DNA of 64,000 nt from Kordiimonas lipolytica (GTDB taxonomy: Bacteria > Pseudomonadota > Alphaproteobacteria > Sphingomonadales > Kordiimonadaceae), in contig NZ_LRUB01000006.1 of assembly GCF_001550065.1 (NCBI RefSeq), positions 1 to 64,000 of the forward strand, in the 5' to 3' direction. The notes under the pieces were generated by a model. The model searched no databases, was not told the DNA's origin, and was given only the letters and a program-made list of their open reading frames with translations. This document shows, one piece after another, positions 9,535-17,500 of this stretch (the first letter of the stretch is position 1; every line of letters begins with the position of its first letter). The position numbers and the translations under genes are program-made.

Positions 9535-9867
9535 ATGAGTGATAATCCTGTTTTCGATCGTATCCAAGACTATGTCGGTAAGGACGACGTGGTCCTCTTT
9601 ATGAAGGGCACTCCAGTGTTCCCACAGTGTGGGTTTTCCAGCGTTGTAGCCCAAGTGCTGACCCATGTCGGTGTACCTTACGAGAGCTATAACGTACTTG
9701 AGGACTTCGACCTGCGTGAAGGCATTAAGGAATTTTCCGATTGGCCCACGATCCCTCAGCTTTATGTCAAAGGTGAGTTTGTTGGCGGCTGCGATATCGT
9801 GCGTGAAATGTTTGAAAGCGGCGAGCTTCAACAGCTTCTCAAAGACAAAGGCCTTGGGGCAGCTTAA
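9535..9867 (+). CDS. grxD: Monothiol glutaredoxin, Grx4 family
   Basis: The 110-aa monothiol glutaredoxin has the CGFS active site (FPQCGFSS near residue 30), the preceding VLFMKGTP strand with its conserved Lys, the [19 protein letters not shown] stretch with the cis-Pro, and the GG loop that binds glutathione. It should carry a bridging 2Fe-2S cluster with glutathione and hand it to apoproteins, together with BolA encoded upstream. It acts in the cytosol. A strong bidirectional hairpin follows the stop. Confidence 0.93.
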   Translation: MSDNPVFDRIQDYVGKDDVVLFMKGTPVFPQCGFSSVVAQVLTHVGVPYESYNVLEDFDLREGIKEFSDWPTIPQLYVKGEFVGGCDIVREMFESGELQQLLKDKGLGAA

Positions 9868-9878
9868 GATACTGAAAG

Positions 9879-9911
9879 AATAAGGCGCCAGTTTAAGGCG
9901 CCTTATTTATT
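9879..9911. terminator. Bidirectional terminator between grxD and methyltransferase-like gene
   Basis: The perfect 11-bp stem AATAAGGCGCC/GGCGCCTTATT is T-rich on both sides. It serves the converging genes grxD (stop 9867) and the minus-strand gene ending at 9913. Confidence 0.85.
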
Positions 9912-9912
9912 G

Positions 9913-10695
9913 CTACTTCTTGACGAATCTAAGAATGAAGCGGCTTGTTTTGCCCCGAATAGCTGGATCGAATGGCGAGCCAATTAGTCCGTCATCAGGG
10001 TTAAGCAATATACTACTTTCCCCATCCAGTTTAAATCCAGCAGCCAGCATTTGTGCTCTGACGACATCTGGATCTATGCGGTGCATTGTGTCAAAATCTG
10101 CGGGGCCAGTTCCTGCTGGAGCTAAATGATCTACTATCACTACGTATCCGCCAGACCTTAGCGCAGCATAGAGAGATGCAAGTACAGCTGGCACGTCTTC
10201 ATATCCACCCCCCTGACGAGCTTCATGGGTAAAGTAATAATCATGGTATGCTAGCACCGCCATGGCAGCGTCTAGGCTCTCAGGCGGAAGACTAAATGTC
10301 TCGTTGCCGTCATGAATTTGCACCACATTCTGCAAGCGGCCCTCTTCGTATCGGGGAGGTGTGGTTTGCTTCATAAAAGCCCAATATACCGACCCGTTAT
10401 GAGCATAAATCTTGCCTTCTTCACCAACCGTGCGGGACAGGAGTTCGGTGTAATAGCCGCCCGCGGAGTTGATGTCTAGGACCGTCATGCCCGGTTTGAT
10501 ACCCGCGAACTTGAGGATTTCGGCAGGCTTGCGCAGAGCGTCGCGTGCGCGGTCCGTGGCCGGCCGGTCCGGATGGTTCACCGCCGCCTCGATCGCCGCT
10601 TCATGATGGTCTGCCTGGGCTGGTAGGAGGCCGAAGGATGCTGCCGAGAGCGCCAACGCAGCCGCGCCCGCACGTAAAGAATTTCTAATGGTCAT
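9913..10695 (-). CDS. Exported class I methyltransferase-like protein
   Basis: The 260-aa protein has a Sec signal peptide ([22 protein letters not shown]) followed by ADHHE and a Rossmann methyltransferase-like core. The SAM motif I is GMTVLDINSAGGYYTELLS (about residue 68), and later strands are AMAVLAYHDYYF and GGYVVIVDHLAP. The usual DxGxGxG loop reads DINSAGGY, so SAM binding is plausible but not canonical. Location in the periplasm, where SAM is scarce, is odd. A paralogue with the same signal-peptide, ADHH and core layout lies at 17501-18340. Substrate unknown. Confidence 0.7.
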   Translation of the reverse strand: MTIRNSLRAGAAALALSAASFGLLPAQADHHEAAIEAAVNHPDRPATDRARDALRKPAEILKFAGIKPGMTVLDINSAGGYYTELLSRTVGEEGKIYAHNGSVYWAFMKQTTPPRYEEGRLQNVVQIHDGNETFSLPPESLDAAMAVLAYHDYYFTHEARQGGGYEDVPAVLASLYAALRSGGYVVIVDHLAPAGTGPADFDTMHRIDPDVVRAQMLAAGFKLDGESSILLNPDDGLIGSPFDPAIRGKTSRFILRFVKK

Positions 10696-10873
10696 CTGAT
10701 GTCCCCACTTCCTCTGTCGTCACTATCAAGGTGCCAGCCTACCCCCACGGCAAAAAGGCGCCAAATCATATAGACGTGAAGCATGCGCGGCCAGACCATA
10801 CGCGCCACAAGAAAGCGACAGACCGAGCCATAAGCGGGACAAACACCCCGCCCGCACCCGCAAAAGCAAACGG

Positions 10874-11392
10874 TCAGACGGGCTGGGCCACAGGCTTGCC
10901 AACAAGCGGTTCCCCATCCGCGCCAAACGCCCGCTTGAAGGTGAAGGCCATGGGGGTCGGGCCATTTTTCCTGAGATATTCCAGATGCCTGGCGGCTTCC
11001 TCAATCGTCGGGCGATGGCCTTTCGGCACCCACCACAGCACCAGATGCCCTTCTGACGGCATGTGAAACCATTCTTTCCGCCGCGCCAGATAGTCTGTAT
11101 GGGCTGTCTTGTAGACATAAGTGAAGAGGCTTTCCCGATCCCGCCAGACACTGAGGTTCGGCAGCGTGTCGTCATCAAACAGCGAGAAAGACATGGCGCT
11201 GCCGCTTTCGTCCTTGAGCCGCCAGATGAAGCCGTCTGACTGTTCGGCGAGGCCATTGATATGGTCCAGCGCGCTGACAAAATCGGCCATCTCGGGGCTG
11301 TCTTTCGGGTATTTGATCTTGCCTACGTTAAGCTGAGCTAATTCGAAATTCGCTGGACTGAACCCCTCACCAGGGTGGTTACTGCGCGGCAT
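10874..11392 (-). CDS. DUF3291 domain protein
   Basis: The 172-aa protein matches the DUF3291 family, which has a dimeric alpha/beta-barrel fold similar to heme-degrading monooxygenases. Seen are FELAQLNVGKIKYP near the N terminus, FVSALDHINGLAEQSDGFIWRL, LFTYVYKTAHTDYLARRKEWF and the C-terminal LVLWWVPKGHRPTIEEAARHLEYLRKNGPTP block. No reaction is established. The ATG at 11392 is preferred over a GTG at 11404 because GGAGGG lies 5-6 bases before it. It is transcribed away from the TSUP gene. Confidence 0.75.
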   Translation of the reverse strand: MPRSNHPGEGFSPANFELAQLNVGKIKYPKDSPEMADFVSALDHINGLAEQSDGFIWRLKDESGSAMSFSLFDDDTLPNLSVWRDRESLFTYVYKTAHTDYLARRKEWFHMPSEGHLVLWWVPKGHRPTIEEAARHLEYLRKNGPTPMAFTFKRAFGADGEPLVGKPVAQPV

Positions 11393-11505
11393 CTTGCCCT
11401 CCACTTTTCCTCACTTGCCCTTCTGACATGGGCACGCGACCACCCCATTTAAAGCCAGAGTTTCTTCATGAAAGCATGAGCTTTTCTATTGAACGGCGGG
11501 CATAA

Positions 11506-11577
11506 AAATGGGCACACTGCATGTGCCCTTGGGGCACAAAAGGGCACAGTGGTAGTGCCCAAAAAGTGCCCTTTTTG
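11506..11577. repeat. GGGCAC palindromic element upstream of TSUP gene
   Basis: Hairpins GGGCACA/TGTGCCC (11510-11528) and GGGCAC/GTGCCC (11542-11560) are followed by AAAAAGTGCCCTTTTT. The 11538-11570 core is nearly identical to the reverse complement of the element in the sulfotransferase gene. Read forward it gives KGTVVVPKKCPF. Confidence 0.8.
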
Positions 11578-11599
11578 TTGCACCGAGGTTTTCACCCCC

Positions 11600-12544
11600 A
11601 TGGCCACCCCCATAAACCAGACCAGAACGGATGCGAAACGAAAGCCCCGCTGGCTGGCGCGCACCACCGCCGGGGCCGCCGCCACCATGGTGGCAGCCTA
11701 CGGCGGCATGGCGATATCGGTGGACCATAGTGCCCTGACGGCCCTTGAGGGCCTGTTCCTCTATCTGGTGGGCCTGGGCGCCGCCACCATCGCCAACTCA
11801 ACCGGGGTGGGCGGCGGCGTTGTTTTTCTGCCCGCGTTCGAGTTTCTGGGCGCGAACGGACACATCGCCATCGTCGCCGGGCAGATCGTGGGCATGAGCT
11901 TCATCATCCAGTCTTTCGGCATGTCGACCGGGTCTTTGCGCTGGCTGCACCGCATCCACGACGCGCGAGGCACCGACACTGGCGTGCCGCCCGCCGTCTT
12001 CCTGCGCATGCTTGCCCTGGTACTGGGCTGTGCCCTGCCCGCCATGCTGGCCACCCAGGCACTGCACACCAGCCCGCCGGAGGCGGTGCTGTGGGCGTTC
12101 AAGGCGGTATCCGTGGGGCTTGGGATGCTGGTGCTTGTCACCAGCTGGCTGGGGCGCGGACGGGCGCAGAACCGGTCTCACCCCACCGGCGTTGATTATG
12201 CCGCCCTTGCGGGGCTTAGCCTGATCGGCGGCGTGGCCACGGCTTTCTTCAGTGTGGGCGTGGGGGAACTGGTGGCGCTTTACCTGTTCGTGCGGAACTT
12301 CCCGCTGGTAACCACCGCCGCCCTTGCCGTGATCGCCAGCGCCGTCAGCGTGCTGTTTGGCGTGTGGGACCATCTGCTGTCCACGCCCCAGCCGTGGGAC
12401 ATCTTGCTGTATGTAGTGCCCGGCGCCATCACCGGCGGCTTTATTGCCCGGCCGTTCGCAGAAATGCTGGGGCCATTCCGCCTGAAAATCTTTGCCGCAA
12501 GCTGGATTACCCTTTCGTCCGCCTACCTGCTTTTCCTTGCCTGA
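11600..12544 (+). CDS. TSUP family membrane permease (TauE/SafE-like)
   Basis: The 314-aa protein has the two-repeat layout of the TSUP family. The first half carries ANSTGVGGGVVFLPAFEFLG near residue 60, the second SLIGGVATAFFSVGVGELVALYLFV near residue 215, with about eight hydrophobic segments in all. TSUP proteins move sulfite, sulfonates or other organic anions across the inner membrane; the substrate here is unknown. The frame is open to 11489, but residues before the ATG at 11600 come from the GGGCAC repeat, so that ATG is taken as the start. The di-haem peroxidase gene follows 67 bp later on the same strand. Confidence 0.75.
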   Translation: MATPINQTRTDAKRKPRWLARTTAGAAATMVAAYGGMAISVDHSALTALEGLFLYLVGLGAATIANSTGVGGGVVFLPAFEFLGANGHIAIVAGQIVGMSFIIQSFGMSTGSLRWLHRIHDARGTDTGVPPAVFLRMLALVLGCALPAMLATQALHTSPPEAVLWAFKAVSVGLGMLVLVTSWLGRGRAQNRSHPTGVDYAALAGLSLIGGVATAFFSVGVGELVALYLFVRNFPLVTTAALAVIASAVSVLFGVWDHLLSTPQPWDILLYVVPGAITGGFIARPFAEMLGPFRLKIFAASWITLSSAYLLFLA

Positions 12545-12611
12545 GTATTTTTTCGAAGGCCGCTGACCCTTCCGCCCGTACCAGCCTTCAGCAACGAAGG
12601 AAGGGGAAGCA

Positions 12612-13892
12612 ATGACGACTTGCCGAACAATGAGCACATTAATGCTGGCTGCCTTGATGGCGGCATCCGGCCCTATAGGCACAGCCGAGGCCCAGGAGCG
12701 CCCGCCACGGCCGGATTCGGTCCGCCCCACACGGCCAAGGCCGCCCGAGCCGCCCCAACCACCTACGGTACAGCCACCAGCGCCGCAACCCACCAATACA
12801 GGCACTACCGACACTATAGGCGACACCACGCAGCCCCCAGCCACACGGCTGGAGGCACCGCAGCTGCCTGATGTGCTGCTGAATTACACAGACGCCACCC
12901 TGCCCGCTTACTATCGCCGTGGCCGCCTGGCTGACGCAGACAACACACCAGAAGACAACCCCATTACGAACACAGGAGCCACACTGGGGCGCGTGCTGTT
13001 TTATGACGTGAAACTGTCCGCGAACGACACGGTTTCCTGCGCGTCCTGCCACCAGCAAGCGAACGGCTTTTCCGACCCCGCGACGCTTTCAACCGGCTTT
13101 GACGGCGGCCAGACAGCCCGCCATTCCATGAGTTTGGCGAACGCCCGCTTTTATGAGCGCGGCCATTTTTTCTGGGACGAGCGCGCCGAAACGCTGGAAG
13201 ACCAGGTACTGATGCCGGTTCAGGACAGCGTTGAGATGGGCATGACCTTGATTGAACTTGAGACCAAGCTGCAGGCCACAGACTATTATGGGCCCCTGTT
13301 TGAAGCCGCCTTCGGTAGCGACACGGTGACAAGCGACCGCATCGCAAAAGCGCTGGCGCAGTTCGTGCGAGCCATGACCAGCACAAATACAAGGTATGAC
13401 AGCGCCTTCACCGGCGGCGGCAACCCGCCGGACTTCGAGGCCGTGTTTACACCGCAGGAAATTCAAGGCCTTGTGCTGTTCGGCCAGGGCGGTGACCGCG
13501 CCGGCCGCACCCTTGGCTGCGCGGCGTGCCACGGCACACCCGGCCATATCGCGGACGATATTCACAACAATGGCCTTGATATCACCGTCACGGGCGACGA
13601 CGGCGCAGGCGACAAACGCTTCAAGGCCCCAAGCCTGCGGAATATCGCCGTGACCGCGCCTTATATGCATGACGGCCGGTTTGAAACGCTTGAGGAAGTG
13701 ATTGAATTCTATAATTCAGGCGTTCAGCCAAGCCCGAACCTGGACCAGCGGCTGAGGCGGCCGGGCGGGCAGCCCCGGCGGCTGAATATGACACAGGCGG
13801 AAAAGGACGCCCTGCTGGCCTTCCTGAACACCCTGACGGATGAAAGCCTGCTGGTTGACGAGCGTTTCTCAGACCCCTTCATCGCCCATTAG
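12612..13892 (+). CDS. Di-haem cytochrome c peroxidase (MauG/CcpA family)
   Basis: The 426-aa exported protein has a signal peptide (residues about 1-27, ending AEA), then a Pro/Arg/Thr-rich linker of about 60 residues, then the two-domain peroxidase. Haem motifs are CASCH (Cys 143) and CAACH (Cys 303). The family motifs GRVLFYDVKLSANDTVSCASCH and APYMHDGRFETLEEVIEFYN are present, the latter holding a haem ligand Met region. It should reduce peroxide or oxidise a protein or small substrate in the periplasm. The Pro-rich linker is longer than usual and may be a tether. GGAAGGGGAAG precedes the ATG. A strong terminator follows. Confidence 0.88.
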   Translation: MTTCRTMSTLMLAALMAASGPIGTAEAQERPPRPDSVRPTRPRPPEPPQPPTVQPPAPQPTNTGTTDTIGDTTQPPATRLEAPQLPDVLLNYTDATLPAYYRRGRLADADNTPEDNPITNTGATLGRVLFYDVKLSANDTVSCASCHQQANGFSDPATLSTGFDGGQTARHSMSLANARFYERGHFFWDERAETLEDQVLMPVQDSVEMGMTLIELETKLQATDYYGPLFEAAFGSDTVTSDRIAKALAQFVRAMTSTNTRYDSAFTGGGNPPDFEAVFTPQEIQGLVLFGQGGDRAGRTLGCAACHGTPGHIADDIHNNGLDITVTGDDGAGDKRFKAPSLRNIAVTAPYMHDGRFETLEEVIEFYNSGVQPSPNLDQRLRRPGGQPRRLNMTQAEKDALLAFLNTLTDESLLVDERFSDPFIAH

Positions 13893-13900
13893 AGCACAAA

Positions 13901-13931
13901 AAAAGGCGGCACCAACCGGGCCGCCTTTTCG
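13901..13931 (+). terminator. Rho-independent terminator after di-haem peroxidase
   Basis: The 10-bp stem AAAAGGCGGC/GCCGCCTTTT with a 9-nt loop lies 8 bp after the stop codon. Confidence 0.85.
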
Positions 13932-13959
13932 CATGTAATTTCCAGTATTGAAGCACCGC

Positions 13960-14048
13960 ATGGATGCTGAACCAAGTTCAGCATGACAGTGCTTTTACAA
14001 ACCTAAATGTCGGGTAAACCTGTCACCCTGAACTTGTTTCAGGGTCCA
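13960..14048. repeat. Intergenic palindromic repeat pair (locus b)
   Basis: The unit at 13960-13987 has the ATGCTGAA/TTCAGCAT stem and the unit at 14022-14048 has the CCCTGAA/TTCAGGG stem, again in opposite orientations. This is the same family as 2165-2252. Confidence 0.85.
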
Positions 14049-14085
14049 GACACGCAATCAGTTAGGCTTTGGAACCACGTCCCCA

Positions 14086-14817
14086 TTAATCATCCTCCGG
14101 CGCGTCCGCCGGTTTTTCGCTGAATGCCTTGCGGCCGGTGAACATGGCGGAAATGATGCCGCCGCCGTGCCTGATGTCAGACCAGACCACCGCCGCGATA
14201 TGCAGCACGATCATGCCAGCCAAGACGAAGAAAACAATTTCGTGGGTTTCAATGAAGGGGCCGCGAAACTCGCGCATGTCCTTATAGGCCGCTGGGTCAA
14301 GCATTTCCCTGGCGTATGGCACCAAAGTGGCGGGGTCTACGCCCTCTGCCGCGACCCATTCGGCGATCATGCCGCCAAAGGGTGGGAAATAGATATCCGT
14401 GCCCGCCAGCACAAGGCCGGTGACCGCCTGTATGGTCAAGAGCAGCAGCAGCGCTGTGACAGCAAGCCGCCCCATGGGGTTATGGCCCAGCCAGGCTGTT
14501 TTTTCGCCAGACCGGTAAGCCTTCAGGTCTGCGCCATAGCCCTTGCCAAACGGCAGAATGCGGCCAAAGCGCGCGTAAGCGCCGCCAATGAAGCCCCAGA
14601 TGAGCCGCCAGAACAGGTTGATAGCGAACACATAGCCCGCATAGACATGCAGTTCCTTGGCGAAAACCTTGCCGCCGGAGGAAAGGCCGAATGCCTTGGC
14701 ATTATAGATAACAAGCCCAACGGCGATCAGCACCAGAATGCTGAGGAAATTGATCCAGTGGAACAGGCGGGTTGTGCGGTCCCACACACGGTAAGTTTGA
14801 AGTGTTTCAGACGTCAT
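14086..14817 (-). CDS. Cytochrome b561 family membrane protein
   Basis: The 243-aa di-haem b-type cytochrome is of the hydrogenase/cytochrome b561 type. Four core helices carry the His ligands: RLFHWINFLSILVLIAVGLVI, ELHVYAGYVFAINLFWRLIWG, RLAVTALLLLLTIQAVTGLVLAG and ETHEIVFFVLAGMIVLHIAAVV. It passes electrons between the quinone pool and a periplasmic or membrane partner. It converges on the di-haem peroxidase gene, so a partnership is possible but not operonic. The acidic tail (ADAPEDD) is unremarkable. Confidence 0.82.
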   Translation of the reverse strand: MTSETLQTYRVWDRTTRLFHWINFLSILVLIAVGLVIYNAKAFGLSSGGKVFAKELHVYAGYVFAINLFWRLIWGFIGGAYARFGRILPFGKGYGADLKAYRSGEKTAWLGHNPMGRLAVTALLLLLTIQAVTGLVLAGTDIYFPPFGGMIAEWVAAEGVDPATLVPYAREMLDPAAYKDMREFRGPFIETHEIVFFVLAGMIVLHIAAVVWSDIRHGGGIISAMFTGRKAFSEKPADAPEDD

Positions 14818-14964
14818 AAAGGCCTCCCCGGGCCAACCAAAAGAATGATGGATGCCAGCGCGAAGCCTAGCAGGCTTTCATGCCCTGCGAAAGCATGTCC
14901 TGCCCTATTTTCGGCTGCGTTGATGTGTGGTGCGGTATGCAGCTGGACAGGGCTTGGCCCCGGC

Positions 14965-15219
14965 CTAAGACTGTTCGCTGTCTTCCCTGGCGCGGCGCTC
15001 CAGAATCACGCCATAAATGCTGCCGCCCATCACGCCAAGCCCCATGCCAACGGATATCCCAAGCGGCATGCCAACGGCCATATCATCCATTACGGCCCCG
15101 AAACCAGCCCCGATTGCCGAGCCAAAACCAGCGCCGAGTGCGCAACCCAGCCCAACGCCCATGGCCTTTTGCTTGTCAAGCGCACGCTTGGCTTCCTTGT
15201 CTGTCTGAATGTCAGGCAT
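14965..15219 (-). CDS. Glycine-zipper small membrane protein
   Basis: The 84-aa protein has a charged N-terminal region (DKEAKRALDKQK), then two Gly/Ala/Met-rich hydrophobic segments with repeated GxxxG spacing (MGVGLGCALGAGFGSAIGAG and GMPLGISVGMGLGVMGGSIYG), and a charged tail. This is the pattern of glycine-zipper membrane proteins, which pack helices tightly or form oligomers. No name or specific function can be given. Confidence 0.65.
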   Translation of the reverse strand: MPDIQTDKEAKRALDKQKAMGVGLGCALGAGFGSAIGAGFGAVMDDMAVGMPLGISVGMGLGVMGGSIYGVILERRAREDSEQS

Positions 15220-15464
15220 ATATCCCCCGATACGTTCCCTTTAGTGTCCCCACCGCGCTTATATCAAACTTTTAGGCAAATTGCGAACATGCATGTCGCT
15301 TGAAAGCGTCAAGCCTTCCACGAGAATAGATGGCAATGTTAAGTTCTAGAGATCAAATCTCTACGCGTGAATTGTATTATTCTAACATCACAGTTGCATT
15401 CGGAACACTTTCCGCGTTTATATTTGATAAAATAACCCCCTAATTAAGGAACCCTGGTCAGCAG

Positions 15465-17270
15465 ATGGGTATTTTGATACGAAAAATTACTATCGAAAAT
15501 TTTCGTTCGATACGCCGATTGAACTTAGACGTTCAAAATTTGTCTGTGTTGGTTGGAAAAAACGATTGCGGAAAATCTAACATTCTTAGGGCTTTGAACC
15601 TTTTTTTTAACAACCAAACCAATCCCGGAACCCCATTTAACTTTAGAGAAGATTTCAGTCTTGCCTACGTTCGCGTAGAGAAAAAGGCGCCACAAATAGT
15701 TGTTCAAATTGAGTTTGAGATTCCTCAATCCTACAGAGCTACAAATGGCGATATACTGATCTGGAAGAAGCGATGGCGGGCAGATGGCATGCTAGATGAT
15801 GGTTACTATGGCATACGCCTCAAAGGCCCTGAAAAAAATATACGCGAAAAAGTCGAAATTCCTGAGAAATCCAACCTTCATAGCCTACTTAAGAAGATCG
15901 AGTTCCAATACATTCCCGCGATCAAAGATGCTCATTATTTCGATACCTTAAGAGGAAAGATATACGGCATCATCTCTGAAGTAGCTGCAGCAACCTTTCT
16001 GAAATCTAGCTCGGCTTTTGAAACGGCGATTGCGAACCACCTAGTTGATCTCACTACGGACATTACAAATGCATTGCATTTTGATACCAAACTCGCGCTC
16101 CCTAGGGACCTTAGCCACATATTTGAGAGGTTAGATTTTGTAAGCGGCGCTAGTTCGGTATCTCTAGACGCTCGTGGGGATGGGATTAAAGCTCGCCACA
16201 TTCCTCTGATATTGAAATTCATGGCAGAGAAGAAGAGTTCATTGCAGACGCGAGGAGCAATGCCCTATTCGTTTATTTGGGGCTATGAAGAACCTGAAAA
16301 CAATCTTGAACTATCAAGTTGTGTCGCTCTAGCTGACACTTTTGCTGAATACAGCACTAGTAATGTAGCCCAAATCCTCCTGACTACTCATTCCCCAGTT
16401 TTCTTCAATTTGTCTGCAAGAGAAGATGCCAAGGAGAGTACTATTTGCCATCATGTCTTCTTGGAAACTCCAGAGTCTGGCACAATGGCAGACTCCTCCG
16501 CCCGCGATCTAGATGAAAAAATGGGTACAATGACTCTGCTTGCACCACAAATTCAGGCGATAGAAGATAAGGTTAGAGATCGAGAAAGAGCCAAATTACT
16601 AGCCGAACAAGCATCCAATGAGAACAAAGCAAAGATATTCGTAGAGGGAACGACAGACAAACTGCTAATTGAAAAAGCTATTCGTGTTTTTCAGCCTGGA
16701 ATAGAGCAACTCGTTAGCATTGAGACCAAGTCACCTGGCGGCGGTCATAGTTATGTTATAGATCACTTGACAGGTTGGAGATCTGTCCAAAAACACAACC
16801 CAGGGCTACCAAAAGCTGTTGGCGTATTAGACAAAGACCAGCCAGGTGCAAGTGCGAAAAAGACATGGAACTCTGAACCCAACAACACCCAATCATGCAA
16901 ATGTTTTTGTTATGATACGCCAACACATATTATTCCAGTGTTAAGGGCAAATTGGCAGCTCCCTATTACGCTAGAGACTTTATATCCGAAATCTATTTGG
17001 GAATATGCGCTCGCCAGACACTACCTCGAACCTCGGAAATTGATTGAAATATTGCCCGATAATATCACCGAAGATTTGATTAACGAAAACAAGACAGCAG
17101 AAGACTACATGGATAAAGATTGGGAAATTTTCGTTAAGTACAAATTCAAGGAAAAAGGAAAATCACTGATCGCAAACCACATCGTTCGAAAATCCGACGA
17201 TGATTTCGCCAATTTATGCCCAGCCTTCTTGCCCCTTGTGAACCAGATACAGCAGTATTTGTTCCAGTAG
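15465..17270 (+). CDS. OLD-family ATPase/TOPRIM nuclease
   Basis: The 601-aa protein has an N-terminal ABC-type ATPase and a C-terminal TOPRIM nuclease. The Walker A loop is GKNDCGKS (31-38), preceded by KITIENFRSIRRLNL as in RecF/OLD proteins. The Walker B/switch region is FIWGYEEPENNLE followed by LLTTHSPVFF. The TOPRIM part has KIFVEGTTDKLL (about 388-400) and VLDKDQPG (about 453-460) for metal binding. OLD nucleases act in phage defence. No UvrD-like helicase (GajB) lies beside it, so it is a solo, class 1-like OLD. The gene and about 165 bp before it are visibly AT-rich compared with both neighbours, with A/T-ending codons, which points to recent horizontal transfer. A terminator follows directly. 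Confidence 0.85.
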   Translation: MGILIRKITIENFRSIRRLNLDVQNLSVLVGKNDCGKSNILRALNLFFNNQTNPGTPFNFREDFSLAYVRVEKKAPQIVVQIEFEIPQSYRATNGDILIWKKRWRADGMLDDGYYGIRLKGPEKNIREKVEIPEKSNLHSLLKKIEFQYIPAIKDAHYFDTLRGKIYGIISEVAAATFLKSSSAFETAIANHLVDLTTDITNALHFDTKLALPRDLSHIFERLDFVSGASSVSLDARGDGIKARHIPLILKFMAEKKSSLQTRGAMPYSFIWGYEEPENNLELSSCVALADTFAEYSTSNVAQILLTTHSPVFFNLSAREDAKESTICHHVFLETPESGTMADSSARDLDEKMGTMTLLAPQIQAIEDKVRDRERAKLLAEQASNENKAKIFVEGTTDKLLIEKAIRVFQPGIEQLVSIETKSPGGGHSYVIDHLTGWRSVQKHNPGLPKAVGVLDKDQPGASAKKTWNSEPNNTQSCKCFCYDTPTHIIPVLRANWQLPITLETLYPKSIWEYALARHYLEPRKLIEILPDNITEDLINENKTAEDYMDKDWEIFVKYKFKEKGKSLIANHIVRKSDDDFANLCPAFLPLVNQIQQYLFQ

Positions 17271-17299
17271 TCATAGACAAAGCCAATAGGTTCGACAGA

Positions 17300-17331
17300 A
17301 AAAGGCGGCCACGGGGACCGCCTTTTCTTTG
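17300..17331 (+). terminator. Terminator after the OLD nuclease gene
   Basis: The stem AAAAGGCGG/CCGCCTTTT with a 9-nt loop is followed by CTTT, 30 bp after the stop codon. Confidence 0.8.
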
Positions 17332-17337
17332 TTCGTC

Positions 17338-17360
17338 ACTCACCGGCTTGACCGGTGAGT
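17338..17360. repeat. Perfect inverted repeat downstream of OLD gene
   Basis: Arms ACTCACCGG and CCGGTGAGT (9 bp, perfect) flank the 5-nt spacer CTTGA. It lies just outside the OLD terminator. Confidence 0.7.
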
Positions 17361-17459
17361 CTATGTTTACCGCCAAAATGGATTCGCCGATCAGGTGGCG
17401 TACCGCCAGCTTCACAAACGGCATCCATTTAACCTATCAACCGCATATCCACTCGAAAG

Positions 17460-17487
17460 ATGGACCCTGAAACAAGTTCAGGGTGAC
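17460..17487. repeat. Single intergenic palindromic unit (locus c)
   Basis: A single unit of the CCCTGAA/TTCAGGG stem type, in the reverse orientation. It is the only locus in the window with a solitary copy. Confidence 0.8.
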
Positions 17488-17500
17488 GGTATGACCCGCC

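Noticed and set aside
11798..12844. 348-aa open frame on the minus strand
   Set aside because: Antisense to the TSUP gene and the start of the peroxidase gene; low-complexity Gly/Arg/His-rich product.
15465..17270. Gabija system (GajA plus GajB)
   Set aside because: The nuclease resembles GajA in outline, but no UvrD-like helicase gene lies on either side.
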